Source of the DNA: Actinomycetes bacterium
GTDB taxonomy: Bacteria; Actinomycetota; Actinomycetes; Propionibacteriales; Propionibacteriaceae
Assembly (NCBI GenBank): GCA_023393755.1
Contig: JAEXCA010000176.1
Location: forward strand, 1-15,850
Reading direction: 5' to 3'
Length of the DNA: 15,850 nt
This document shows positions 1 to 7,585 of the stretch, piece after piece. The notes below the pieces were generated by a model, which was given only the letters and a program-made list of their open reading frames with translations, was not told the origin of the DNA and searched no databases. A program made the translations under genes and the position numbers. Every line of letters starts with the position of its first letter. The first letter of the stretch is position 1.

Positions 1-14
1 GTTCCCGGTGGACC

Positions 15-110
15 CTCCGGAGGGGCCAGGAGGAACCGTCCCCGGTGGACCCGTTCAGACCACTCCGGAGGGGCCAGAAGGAACCGTCCCCGGTGGCCCC
101 CGTTCAGACC
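15..110. repeat. Two-copy tandem repeat, unit about 48 bases, at the 3' end of the methyltransferase gene
   Basis: Two near-identical units run from 15-62 and 63-110. Each starts CTCCGGAGGGGCCAG, continues through GGAACCGTCCCCGGTGG and ends CGTTCAGACC. They differ by a few bases and one single-base indel. A partial third unit (CCCGGTGGACC) occupies the first bases of the window. On the leftward strand the unit contains the sequence TGGTCTGA, so the last codons and stop of the methyltransferase gene are themselves part of the repeat. GGGG and CCCC blocks inside each unit could form short stems. It may belong to a dispersed intergenic repeat family, but only one locus is visible, so this is inference. 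Confidence 0.75.
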
Positions 111-679
111 AGGGGGACGAAGGCGAAGCGGTAGCCCGCCACCGGCTCGCGGTGCCAGCCCTCGTGATGCCGGTCGACCACCCACATCACGCCGTCGGCG
201 GGCAGCACCAGGCGGCCGCCGATCGCCAACTGGGCCTCCAGTTCGGAGGGGATCGCACCCGGATCGGCGGAGACCAGGATGCGGTCGTAGCCGGCGTCGG
301 CCGGGCGGCCGAGCCGGCCGGGGTCGGCGGGGTCGATCCGGGCCCAGCCCATGCCGAACGGCGCCAGGTTGGCCCGGCCCTGCTCCACCAGTTCGGGGAC
401 GATCTCCAGGCCGAGCACCGAGCCCTTCGGGCCGGTGAGGTGGGCGAGCAGGGCGGTGGTCCAGCCGGAGCCACTGCCCACGTCCAGCACCTTCGCGCCC
501 TCGGGGACGTGCAGCAGGTCGAGCATGAACTGCACCGTCCAGGGCTGGGAGTTGGTGGCGCCGTGGCCGATCGGCAGCGGCTGGTCGGCATTGGCCAGGT
601 GCCGCAGGCGGGCGGGCAGGAAGCTTCGCCGGGGGACGGCGTCGAGGGCGGCCATCACGCGGCTGTGGTCGATGGTCAT
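104..679 (-). CDS. Protein-L-isoaspartate O-methyltransferase-like SAM-dependent methyltransferase
   Basis: The 191-residue product looks like a Pcm-family enzyme, which transfers a methyl group from S-adenosylmethionine to damaged L-isoaspartyl residues in cytoplasmic proteins. Visible family signs are an N-terminal AALDAVPRRSFLP segment, SQPWTVQFMLDLL (the usual substrate-loop ISQP region), motif I VLDVGSGSGWTTALLA, an acidic strand end VLGLEIVPEL, YDRILVSA and GGRLVLP near the C-terminus. Length is slightly below the usual 200-220. The ATG start was chosen because Pcm homology begins there; AGGAG lies only one base upstream, so initiation at the internal Met9 (VMAALDAVP) is possible. The gene is divergent from dusB, and its stop codon sits in the tandem repeat. 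The family call is good; the true substrate is not proven, since many actinobacterial relatives are general or peptide-modifying methyltransferases. Confidence 0.85.
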   Translation of the reverse strand: MTIDHSRVMAALDAVPRRSFLPARLRHLANADQPLPIGHGATNSQPWTVQFMLDLLHVPEGAKVLDVGSGSGWTTALLAHLTGPKGSVLGLEIVPELVEQGRANLAPFGMGWARIDPADPGRLGRPADAGYDRILVSADPGAIPSELEAQLAIGGRLVLPADGVMWVVDRHHEGWHREPVAGYRFAFVPLV

Positions 680-695
680 GCTCCTAGCGCACCCT

Positions 696-715
696 GTTGT
701 GCGGTTTCGCGCAAC
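696..715. promoter_or_regulatory. Imperfect palindrome in the divergent methyltransferase/dusB spacer
   Basis: GTTGTGCG (696-703) and CGCGCAAC (708-715) are inverted copies with one mismatch around a GTTT centre. The site lies 17 bases upstream of the leftward methyltransferase start and about 55 bases upstream of the likely dusB -10 box. It could be an operator for either gene, or chance. No regulator gene is nearby. Confidence 0.3.
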
Positions 716-768
716 CCCGACGCCAGTCACGGGCGGCCCGCGGAAGACGATTGATCTGTACCACCGTC

Positions 769-795
769 TAGGCTGGGCGGTCGCAGAAAGAGGTG
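769..795 (+). promoter_or_regulatory. Likely dusB -10 box and Shine-Dalgarno
   Basis: TAGGCT at 769-774 fits the actinobacterial TANNNT -10 consensus. AAAGAGGTG at 787-795 is a strong ribosome binding site, with its AGG six bases before the ATG at 800. A TTGATC at 751-756 is too close (12 bases) to be a standard -35 for this box, so the -35 is unassigned. Confidence 0.5.
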
Positions 796-799
796 AACG

Positions 800-2035
800 A
801 TGATCGAGCCGCTCCGCTTGGCGGCACCCGGTGGCAACCCCGTCGAGGTTTCCACGCCCGTGGTGCTGGCGCCGATGGCGGGGATCACCAACGTCGCCTA
901 CCGGCAGCTCTGCCGTGAGCAGGGTGCCGGTCTGTACGTGTATTCCTCGCGGCATGCGCCGCTCGTCGAGACTCCGAGCCCCCAGACGCGTCCGGCTGCT
1001 TCGCCGGCAGGCCAGCCTGGGCTCTACGTCTGCGAGATGATCACCTCCCGCGGCATTGTGGAGCGGATCCCCAAGACCTTCGACATGCTGCGGTTCGACC
1101 CCGGCGAGACGGTGCGGTCGGTCCAGTTGTACGGCGTCGACCCGCAGGTGATGGCCAAGGCTGCGAGCATCCTGTGCGAGGAGTTCGGGGTCAATCACAT
1201 CGACCTGAACTTCGGCTGCCCGGTGCCCAAGGTCACCCGCAAGGGCGGCGGGGGAGCCCTGCCGTGGAAGCGGGACCGGCTGGCCGACATCCTGCGGGCC
1301 ACGGTCCGCGCCGCCGAGCCCTACGGCGTGCCGGTCACCATCAAGACCCGGCTGGGGATCGACGACGGCCACCTCACCTACCTCGACGCCGGACGGATCG
1401 CGCAGGACGCCGGCTGCGCGGCGATCGCGCTGCACGCCCGGACGGTGAAGCAGGCCTACGCGGGCCAGGCGGCCTGGGAGACCATCGCCAAGCTGGTCGA
1501 GGCGGTCGACATCCCCGTGCTCGGCAACGGTGACATCTGGGAGGCCTCCGACGCGCTGGAGATGGTGCGGAGCACCGGCTGCGCCGGCGTGGTGATCGGA
1601 CGCGGCTGCCTGGGGCGTCCCTGGCTGTTCCGCGATCTGGCCGACGCCTTCGCCGGACGGGACACCCGGACCCTGCCCAGCCTCGGCGAGGTGGCAGCGA
1701 TGGTCCGCCGTCACGCCGAGTTGCTGGCCGGGTTGTACGGCGAACGACACGGCCTGACCGACCTGCGCAAGCACATGGCCTGGTACTTCAAGGGCTTCGG
1801 AGTGGGCGGGGACCTGCGCCGCGGCCTGGCGATGGTCTCCGGTCTGGCCGAACTGGACGACCTGCTGGACCGGCTCGACCCCGCCCAGCCGTTCCCGGTC
1901 AGCGAACTGGCCAGCCCACGCGGACGCCAGGGGACCCCGCGCGACAAGGTGGTTCTTCCCTACGGCTGGCTGGAGAGCACGGAACTGGGCGACGCCGATC
2001 TGAGCGCCGCGGAATCGGACGCGTCCGGCGGCTAG
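800..2035 (+). CDS. dusB: tRNA-dihydrouridine synthase (DusB family) with an in-frame insertion
   Basis: This 411-residue FMN enzyme reduces specific uridines of tRNA to dihydrouridine using NAD(P)H. Seen in order: LAPMAGITNVAYRQL (residues ~23-37, FMN-binding start of the TIM barrel), NFGCPVPKVTRKGGG with the catalytic Cys, VTIKTRLGID with the FMN-contacting Lys, ALHARTVKQAYAG, VLGNGDI and VIGRGCLGRPWLF (phosphate binding). A helical C-terminal region (FKGFGVGGDLRRGLAMV) follows. The start has a strong ribosome binding site. The oddity is residues 48-77: GLYV (44-47) is followed by 26 Pro/Ser-rich residues and then GLYV again (74-77) before the expected CEMITSRGIVER. Ordinary DusB proteins go directly from GLYV to CEM, although the mycobacterial protein as I remember it also has a few extra residues here. 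The barrel motifs are intact, so the enzyme is probably active. Confidence 0.95.
   Translation: MIEPLRLAAPGGNPVEVSTPVVLAPMAGITNVAYRQLCREQGAGLYVYSSRHAPLVETPSPQTRPAASPAGQPGLYVCEMITSRGIVERIPKTFDMLRFDPGETVRSVQLYGVDPQVMAKAASILCEEFGVNHIDLNFGCPVPKVTRKGGGGALPWKRDRLADILRATVRAAEPYGVPVTIKTRLGIDDGHLTYLDAGRIAQDAGCAAIALHARTVKQAYAGQAAWETIAKLVEAVDIPVLGNGDIWEASDALEMVRSTGCAGVVIGRGCLGRPWLFRDLADAFAGRDTRTLPSLGEVAAMVRRHAELLAGLYGERHGLTDLRKHMAWYFKGFGVGGDLRRGLAMVSGLAELDDLLDRLDPAQPFPVSELASPRGRQGTPRDKVVLPYGWLESTELGDADLSAAESDASGG
941..1030 (+). repeat. Palindrome-rich 90-base in-frame insertion inside dusB
   Basis: The bases encode 26 extra residues plus a second GLYV. Within about 80 bases there are four small perfect palindromes: GCGGC-ATGC-GCCGC (949-962), CTCG-T-CGAG (962-970), CCGGC-TGCTTC-GCCGG (992-1007) and CCAG-C-CTGG (1012-1020). 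Codons such as TAT, CAT, ACT, CGT, GCT, GCA and CCT are crowded here but rare in the rest of the gene. This resembles a small mobile palindromic element tolerated in frame. The duplicated GLYV codons differ at three of twelve bases, so if this was a target duplication it is not recent. Confidence 0.5.
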
Positions 2036-2060
2036 CCTCGGCCGGCGTCGCGGACGCGGC

Positions 2061-2657
2061 TCAGGCCGTCAGCCCCATCGCGCTCAGCATCCCGGCCACG
2101 ACGGTGAAGTAGATGCCGATCGGTGCCAGCACGCCCAGCACGATGCCGATGATCGCCAGCGGCCGGGCGGAGTTCTTGACCGTGGCGACGATGCTGAGCA
2201 CCCAGCCCACGATGCCCACCAGCGCGGCCACCAGGGTGGGCATGGCGGCGATGCCGAGCGCGGCCACCTGGGCCTCCGGCAGGGAGGTCGGATCGAGCCG
2301 GTCCAGTTCGTCCAGTGGCAGCCCCGAGCTGAGGAACAGCTCGCCGTAGGCGAGGCCCAGCGTCCAGCCGCCCCAGATCGCCACCGCCGCGCCGATCAGC
2401 ACCAGGGCGAAGCCCGCGATCCCCAGACCCTTGCCCGCCTTCGGCTTGGCGCCCACCGGAACCTGGTAGTAGGTCGGCTGGCCGTAGGGCTGCCGACCGG
2501 GCGTCCCGGGGTAGGGCTGCTGACCGTAGGGCTGCTGCTGGGGTTGGCCGTAGGGCTGCAGTGGCTGACCATAGGGCTGTTGCGGCTGACCGTAGGGCTG
2601 TTGCGGCTGCCCGTAAGGCTGCTGATACGGATTGGGGCCCTGCGGTGGCTGCGACAT
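2061..2657 (-). CDS. Small Pro/Gln/Tyr-rich three-helix membrane protein, function unknown
   Basis: The 198-residue protein begins with a low-complexity tail (residues 1-65) of repeated PYGQPQQ units, then a short basic linker KPKAGKGLG and three hydrophobic stretches (about 77-103, 131-160 and 166-191) that should be transmembrane helices. This layout is common in actinobacterial DUF4190-like membrane proteins. The tail is probably cytoplasmic and the protein sits in the plasma membrane. The ATG at 2657 is preferred; a GTG two codons upstream (2663) is possible. It converges on dusB with a 25-base gap and is divergent from dgt. No catalytic motif is visible and I assign no function. Confidence 0.8.
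   Translation of the reverse strand: MSQPPQGPNPYQQPYGQPQQPYGQPQQPYGQPLQPYGQPQQQPYGQQPYPGTPGRQPYGQPTYYQVPVGAKPKAGKGLGIAGFALVLIGAAVAIWGGWTLGLAYGELFLSSGLPLDELDRLDPTSLPEAQVAALGIAAMPTLVAALVGIVGWVLSIVATVKNSARPLAIIGIVLGVLAPIGIYFTVVAGMLSAMGLTA
2490..2645 (-). repeat. Degenerate coding repeat for PYGQPQQ units
   Basis: Blocks such as CCGTAGGGCTGTTGCGGCTGA recur with a spacing of about 21-24 bases and encode PYGQPQQ-type units in the N-terminal tail of the membrane protein. Such a run can gain or lose units by slippage. Confidence 0.7.
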
Positions 2658-2689
2658 GATCACAGCCTAGCGAGTGACAGGATGGTGGC

Positions 2690-3787
2690 ATGGCTGATTT
2701 GACCCCCCGTGCCGTGGCATGGGCCGAGACGATGGCCGGCCACGCCGCGTCCGGTGTGGTCCGGGCCCACGCCGACGGCTCGGCCCGGCTCGCCACCGTG
2801 GCCCCGGTCGGACGGGTGGCGCGGGAGGAGGCCGAGGCCGCCAGGCTGCGTCCCGGCGCGGCCCTGGCCCGGGGTGCCGGCAACCGGGCCATCCCCGAGC
2901 GGCCGGACGCCGAACGCACCTGTTTCGAACGCGACCGGGACCGGATCGTCCACTCCACCGCGTTCCGCCGGCTGGCCGGCAAGACCCAGGTGGTGGTCTT
3001 CCCGACCGACCACCAGCGCACCCGGCTCACCCACGCGCTGGAAGTGGCCCAGGTGGCCACCTCGATCGCCCGCGGGGTGGGCGCCAACGCCACCCTGGCC
3101 GAGGCGATCGCGCTGGGCCACGACTGCGGCCACGGTCCGGGCGGACACGCCAGCGAGGACGCCTTCGACCCGTTCGTGCCCGGCGGCTACGACCACGGGC
3201 CGTGGGGCTCCGACGTCGTGCTGACCTCGCTCAACCTGTGCTCCGAGACCCTGGACGGGATCCGCAACCACTCCTGGTCGCGTCCGGCGCCGGCGACCAT
3301 CGAGGGGGAGATCGTCAGCTGGGCGGACCGGATCGCCTACTGCGCCCACGACCTGGAGGACGCGGTCAGCGCCGGCATTCTCACCCTGGACGACCTGCCG
3401 CGGGAGGTCGCCGAGGTGGCCGGGCGGACCCGGCGCGAGCAGTTGGCCACCTTCGTCCGGGCCGCCGTCTCCGCCACCTGCGCCACCGGCCAGGTGTCGA
3501 TGGAGGCCGGTCCGGCCGCCGCGCTGGCGACGCTGCGGGCGTTCAACTACGAGCGGATCTACACCCGCGAGGAGTCGGTGGCCCAATCCCGCGCGGTGAT
3601 CGCCGTCCTGACCGCGCTGGTCGAGTACTACGCCGAACACGCCGCCGACCTGCCGTCCGATCTCGACCGGAGCGACCCGGTGCGGGCCGCGGTGACCTAC
3701 GTCGGCGGGATGACCGACCGGTTCGCCTTCGACGCCGCCCAGCAGCTGCTCGGCTGGGACCCGGACCGGCTCCCCAAGGGACAGTAG
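2690..3787 (+). CDS. dgt: Deoxyguanosinetriphosphate triphosphohydrolase-like HD-domain protein
   Basis: This 365-residue protein of the dGTPase-like family hydrolyses dNTPs to deoxynucleoside plus triphosphate and so trims the dNTP pool. The HD metal site is visible: RTRLTHALEVAQ (H115), the GHDCGHGPGGH segment with the H144-D145 pair, and the later Asp in SWADRIAYCAHDLEDAV. FRRLAGKTQVVVFP (residues 92-104) matches the conserved segment before the HD domain. AGGA lies about seven bases before the ATG. Its stop codon overlaps the dnaG ribosome binding site with only nine bases between genes, so the two are almost certainly co-transcribed, an order also found in mycobacteria. The start lies 32 bases from the divergent membrane-protein start, so the two promoters must overlap each other or adjacent coding DNA. 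Confidence 0.93.
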   Translation: MADLTPRAVAWAETMAGHAASGVVRAHADGSARLATVAPVGRVAREEAEAARLRPGAALARGAGNRAIPERPDAERTCFERDRDRIVHSTAFRRLAGKTQVVVFPTDHQRTRLTHALEVAQVATSIARGVGANATLAEAIALGHDCGHGPGGHASEDAFDPFVPGGYDHGPWGSDVVLTSLNLCSETLDGIRNHSWSRPAPATIEGEIVSWADRIAYCAHDLEDAVSAGILTLDDLPREVAEVAGRTRREQLATFVRAAVSATCATGQVSMEAGPAAALATLRAFNYERIYTREESVAQSRAVIAVLTALVEYYAEHAADLPSDLDRSDPVRAAVTYVGGMTDRFAFDAAQQLLGWDPDRLPKGQ

Positions 3788-3796
3788 GATTCCGGC

Positions 3797-5641
3797 GTGG
3801 CAGGGTTGATCAACGACGAGGATCTGGCGGCGGTCCGGGAACGTTCGCGGATCGAGGACGTGGTCGGCTCCTACGTCACGCTGAAGCGCGACGGCAGCGA
3901 CTCGATGGGCGGGCTGTGCCCCTTCCACGAGGAGCGCACCCCGAGCTTCCACGTGATCCCCTCCCGCGGGTTCTACAAGTGCTTCGGCTGCGGCGAGGGC
4001 GGGGACGTCATCAGCTTCGTCCAGAAGGTCAACAACGTCACCTTCGTCGAGGCGGTCGAATGGCTGGCCGACCGGGCCGGCCTCCAGCTGCGGTACAGCG
4101 ACGGTGGCCGGGACCGTCCCGAGCCCGGGCTGCGGCTGCGGATCCTGGAGGCGAACCGGGAGGCGGCGGACTTCTACGCCGGCCAGCTGGGCTCCGGCGA
4201 CGCCCTGGCCGGGCGCCAGTTCCTCGACCAGCGCGGCTTCGACCGGGACGTCGCCGAACGGTTCGGGATCGGCTTCGCCCCGCTCAGCGGCAAGGCGCTC
4301 GGCTCGCACCTCAAGGCCCGCGGCTTCAGCGACGCCGAACTGGTCAGGGCCGGCCTGATCCGGGAATCGGGCTGGGATTTCTTCCAGGGGCGCCTGCTCT
4401 GGCCGATCCGGGATGCCGGCCGCTCGGTGCTCGGCTTCGGCGCCCGCCGGCTGTTCGACGACGACCGGATGCCGGCCAAGTACCTCAACACCCCCGAGAC
4501 CCCGGTCTACCGCAAGTCGCAGGTGCTGTACGGCCTCGACCTGGCCCGCACCAACATCGCCAAGAAGAACCAGGCGGTGATCGTCGAGGGCTACACCGAC
4601 GTGATGGCCGCCCACCTGGCCGGCGTCGACACCGCGGTCGCCTCCTGCGGGACGGCCTTCGGCGACGACCACGCCCGGCTGCTGCAGCGGCTGATCGGCG
4701 CCTCCGACGTGCAGGCCGGTGAGGTGATCTTCACCTTCGACGGCGACGCCGCCGGCCAGGCCGCGGCGCTGAAGGTGTTCAAGGGCGACCAGAACTTCGT
4801 CTCCCAGACCTACGTGGCGATCGAGCCGACCGGTCTCGACCCGTGCGATCTGCGGCTGCAGGGCGGTGACGCCGCGGTGCGGGAGCTGGTCGGCCGGCGG
4901 GAACCCCTCTACCGGTTCGTGATGCGCAACACCATCGCCGGCTTCGACCTCGACCGGGTGGACGGACGGATCGCCGCGCTGCGCGCCGCCGCGCCGCTGG
5001 TCAGCAGCATCCGGGACGCGGCGATGGTGCCCGGCTACGTCCGCGAACTCTCCCAGCTGCTCGGGATGGATCCCGAGGAGGTGCGTGCCGAGGTGAAGCG
5101 CTCCCGGGGAAGGCGGTCGAACGAGGCCCCGGTGCCCGACCCGACGCCGGCGCCCGCCGAGCCGCGGGCCGAGGCACTGGAACTGCCGGACCCCCGGGAC
5201 CGGCGCTGGGAGGCCGAACGGGGCACCCTGCGGCTGCTGCTGCGAGCCCCCCAGGCCTTCACCGGGACGCTGAACGATCTTCGGCCCGAGGATTTCGCCC
5301 AGCCTGCCTACCGGGCGCTGTTCGAGCGGATCCTGGCGGCCACCGATCGGACCGGCGACTGGACCAGGGCGATGCTGGACGACGCCGAGCCCGGCCTGGC
5401 CCAGCTGGCGATCACCCTGACCGTCGAGCCGGTGTTGCGGGAGCCCTCGGAGGCCTACGCCGCCGAGTACGCCGCCGGAGTGCTGCTGGCCTCCACCGCC
5501 CGCCAGATCGAGACGCTGAAGTCCCGCCTGCAGCGCACCAACCCGGTGGAGAACCAACGCGACTACAACCGGATGTTCGCCACCCTGGTGGAGCTGGAAT
5601 CCCGCCGCAAGGAGCTGTTCGCCCGCGCCACCGGACCCTGA
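3797..5641 (+). CDS. dnaG: DNA primase
   Basis: The 614-residue primase makes RNA primers at the replication fork. The N-terminal zinc-binding CHC2 domain has C41-x2-H44 and C62-x2-C65 (CPFH ... CFGC). The catalytic core contains RMPAKYLNTPETPVYRKS and the Toprim motifs VIVEGYTDVMAAH (about residue 261) and FDGDAAGQAA (about 313), whose acidic residues bind Mg2+. A Pro-rich linker (PVPDPTPAPAEP) leads to the C-terminal helicase-interaction domain. Length is normal for the family. The start is GTG at 3797; AGGA at 3786-3789 serves as ribosome binding site and overlaps the dgt stop. No frameshift or missing key residue is seen. Confidence 0.97.
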   Translation: MAGLINDEDLAAVRERSRIEDVVGSYVTLKRDGSDSMGGLCPFHEERTPSFHVIPSRGFYKCFGCGEGGDVISFVQKVNNVTFVEAVEWLADRAGLQLRYSDGGRDRPEPGLRLRILEANREAADFYAGQLGSGDALAGRQFLDQRGFDRDVAERFGIGFAPLSGKALGSHLKARGFSDAELVRAGLIRESGWDFFQGRLLWPIRDAGRSVLGFGARRLFDDDRMPAKYLNTPETPVYRKSQVLYGLDLARTNIAKKNQAVIVEGYTDVMAAHLAGVDTAVASCGTAFGDDHARLLQRLIGASDVQAGEVIFTFDGDAAGQAAALKVFKGDQNFVSQTYVAIEPTGLDPCDLRLQGGDAAVRELVGRREPLYRFVMRNTIAGFDLDRVDGRIAALRAAAPLVSSIRDAAMVPGYVRELSQLLGMDPEEVRAEVKRSRGRRSNEAPVPDPTPAPAEPRAEALELPDPRDRRWEAERGTLRLLLRAPQAFTGTLNDLRPEDFAQPAYRALFERILAATDRTGDWTRAMLDDAEPGLAQLAITLTVEPVLREPSEAYAAEYAAGVLLASTARQIETLKSRLQRTNPVENQRDYNRMFATLVELESRRKELFARATGP

Positions 5642-5731
5642 TCGTCACCGGTCGGCAAGGTGCTGTCCCGGTGTTGTCCGTCGGGTTCCCGCCTCCTGAC
5701 GCCGGCGCGGCCGGCGGCCAGGCTGGGACGC

Positions 5732-6580
5732 ATGCTGAACGCCGAACTGCTGCCCGACCTGCTGGACGCCCCCCGGGAACGAGCCCTGATCCGCCGGATC
5801 GAGGCGGGGCAGGTGGCCGCCCACGCGCTGCGCCATCCCTGGCCCACCGACGCCAGCCGGCAGGAGTTGCGCCGGATCCGCCGGGACGGCGCCGCGGCCT
5901 GGCAGGAGTTCCTCGCCGCCAACCTGCGCCTGGCCGCGATGCTGGCCGGGCAGGCCTGCCGCCGGACCGGAATGGACTTCGACGACCTGTTTCAGGAGGG
6001 CGCCGTCGCGCTGGTGCACGCGCTGCAGCGCTTCGACCCGGCCCGGGGACGGTTCAGTACCTACGCCTTCCCGGTGATCCGGCGGCACCTGACCCGGGTG
6101 ACCAGCTCGCTGGACGGTCAGCTCGGCGTTCCGCCCAGCCGCGCGGTGACGCTGCGGCGGGCGCAGGCACTGGCCGAAGCGCTCGCCCAGGAGCTGGCCA
6201 GGACGCCTGAGCTGGCCGACATCGCCGAGGCGCTGGGTCGTGCCCCGGACTGGACCGCCCGGCTCCTCGGGCACCGGCCGCCGCTGCCGCTGGAGAGCGT
6301 CGGCGAACTGCCCGCCACCGCGGTGGTGGGCAGCGACAGCCGCGAGGACACCCTGGTGGTGGAGCGGTTGTGGGCCGAGATCGCGCGGCTGCCGGGAGAC
6401 CAGCGCCTGGTGATCCGGCTGCGGTTCGGGCTGGTGGACGGCCATTGCCACAGCTACCGCGAGATCGCCTCCCGGCACGATCTGTCACCCACCTCGATCC
6501 GCCGGATCGAGCAACGCGGGCTGGCCGCGTTGCGCTCCGGCCGGACCGGTGCTCCGGTCGACGAACTGCGGGCGGGGTGA
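5732..6580 (+). CDS. RNA polymerase sigma-70 family factor
   Basis: The 282-residue protein directs RNA polymerase to a promoter set. Region 2 is visible at about residues 60-122 (NLRLAAMLAG, DFDDLFQEGAVALVHALQRFDPARGRFSTYAFPVIRR), region 3 near 145-170 (a helix ending TPELADIAEALGRAP) and region 4 at 215-268 (RLPGDQRLVIRLRFGLVDG followed by the helix-turn-helix SYREIASRHDLSPTSIRRIEQRG). Region 1.1 is absent, and FSTYAFPVIRR replaces the FSTYATWWIRQ of housekeeping factors, so it is probably a group 2/3-like alternative sigma. The ATG at 5732 is preferred since conserved sequence begins soon after; an in-frame ATG at 5660 would add 24 low-quality residues. It lies 90 bases after dnaG with no clear terminator, so read-through is likely. 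No anti-sigma gene is adjacent. Confidence 0.88.
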   Translation: MLNAELLPDLLDAPRERALIRRIEAGQVAAHALRHPWPTDASRQELRRIRRDGAAAWQEFLAANLRLAAMLAGQACRRTGMDFDDLFQEGAVALVHALQRFDPARGRFSTYAFPVIRRHLTRVTSSLDGQLGVPPSRAVTLRRAQALAEALAQELARTPELADIAEALGRAPDWTARLLGHRPPLPLESVGELPATAVVGSDSREDTLVVERLWAEIARLPGDQRLVIRLRFGLVDGHCHSYREIASRHDLSPTSIRRIEQRGLAALRSGRTGAPVDELRAG

Positions 6581-6603
6581 CGGGGTGGCCGCGGCGGCTC
6601 CGG

Positions 6604-7572
6604 CTACAGCCCGGCGATCGGCAGGTTCGGGGTGGTCCGAACCTGCAGGATCTCGGCGAGCCGGGCGAAGAAGCCCGGCCCGTCCACCGACTCCAGCACT
6701 GTCGCGTTCGGCTCCAGGCCGAACTTGGGCCAGGCCATCACGGTGGCGCCGCGGGTCAGCGGCGAGGCCACCTCCACGTCCACCCGGTAGGGCGACTGCT
6801 CCACGATCAGCTCGGGGTGCAGCAGCACGGCCAGGGTCATCGAGTCGGGATGGGTGGAGCCGTCCACCCCGACCGACTCGTTGAAGTCCAGGGTGGTGTC
6901 GCAGACCGCCTTGAAGAACGTCGCCAGCGGGGTGTCGATCGCGGTCAGCTGGTCGTAGTCGGCCCGCGGGATGGTGGCGTCGCGCAGGGTGACCGGATCC
7001 CAGGTGAGCAGCCGCAGATCGGCGAAGCCCGCCTCCATCACGATCTGCGCGGCCTCGGGGTCGACGTAGATGTTGTACTCGGCGGCCGGGGTGATGTTGC
7101 CGATTCCGTTGATCGAGCCACCCATGATGTAGAGGCTCTTCACCCGGGACGCGAAGGTCCGGTCCAGAACCACCGCGGCCGCGATGTTGGTCAGCGGACC
7201 GATCGCCACGATGCTCACCTCGCCCGGGCTCTCGGCGGTGATCCGCAGCAGGGCGTTGACCGCGTGCTCCGGCTCGACCACGGTGTGCGAGAGATCCATC
7301 GACAGCCCGCCGGAGCCGTCCCCGTGGACGTCCTCGGCCGACTCCCAGGAGCGCAGCATCGGCTGGCGGCAGCCGGCGTGGATCGGGACCTCGCCCAGCT
7401 TGCCGGCCACGTTCAGGGTGAGGTGGGCGTTGGCCACCTGGCGGTCGAAGCTGACATTGCCGGCGACCATGGTGATCGCCCGCAGGTCGGCGGCGGGATC
7501 GAGCAGGCCCCACAGGATGGTGACGCAGTCGTCCTGGGCGGTGTCGGTGTCGATGATGACCGGTATAGGCAT
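6604..7572 (-). CDS. Inosine/uridine-type nucleoside hydrolase
   Basis: The 322-residue product belongs to the IUNH family, which cleaves the N-glycosidic bond of nucleosides to base plus ribose. Calcium-site motifs are recognisable but altered. The N-terminal IIDTDTAQDD (D8, D10, D14, D15) replaces the usual DTDPGxDD. GPLTNIAAAV (125-134), YIMGG (148-152), AEYNIYVDPEAAQIV with N167 and D171, and HPDSMTLAVLLHPE (241-254) complete the site. ATG at 7572 was chosen because homology starts at once; it lacks a Shine-Dalgarno but has TACGCT seven bases upstream, suggesting a leaderless mRNA. A GTG at 7599 would add nine residues and has AAGGG upstream, supplied by the repeat. It converges on the sigma gene with a 23-base gap. 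Substrate specificity cannot be read from sequence. Confidence 0.9.
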   Translation of the reverse strand: MPIPVIIDTDTAQDDCVTILWGLLDPAADLRAITMVAGNVSFDRQVANAHLTLNVAGKLGEVPIHAGCRQPMLRSWESAEDVHGDGSGGLSMDLSHTVVEPEHAVNALLRITAESPGEVSIVAIGPLTNIAAAVVLDRTFASRVKSLYIMGGSINGIGNITPAAEYNIYVDPEAAQIVMEAGFADLRLLTWDPVTLRDATIPRADYDQLTAIDTPLATFFKAVCDTTLDFNESVGVDGSTHPDSMTLAVLLHPELIVEQSPYRVDVEVASPLTRGATVMAWPKFGLEPNATVLESVDGPGFFARLAEILQVRTTPNLPIAGL

Positions 7573-7579
7573 AGGCGGC

Positions 7580-7585
7580 AGCGTA
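7580..7585 (-). promoter_or_regulatory. Candidate leaderless -10 box for the nucleoside hydrolase
   Basis: On the leftward strand TACGCT ends seven bases before the ATG at 7572. This is the spacing expected if transcription begins at the start codon. No good -35 is seen. Confidence 0.4.

Noticed and set aside
1..110. CRISPR array
   Set aside because: The units are contiguous repeats without unique spacers, and there are only two of them.
8..754. Collagen-like rightward frame starting PPEGPGGTVPGGP
   Set aside because: The Gly/Pro pattern comes from the DNA tandem repeat, and the rest of the frame is antisense to the methyltransferase.
2660..5557. Very long leftward open frame opposite dgt and dnaG
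   Set aside because: It is antisense to two clear genes, has no recognisable domain and is Gly/Ala/Arg/Val/His-rich as expected of a shadow frame in GC-rich DNA.
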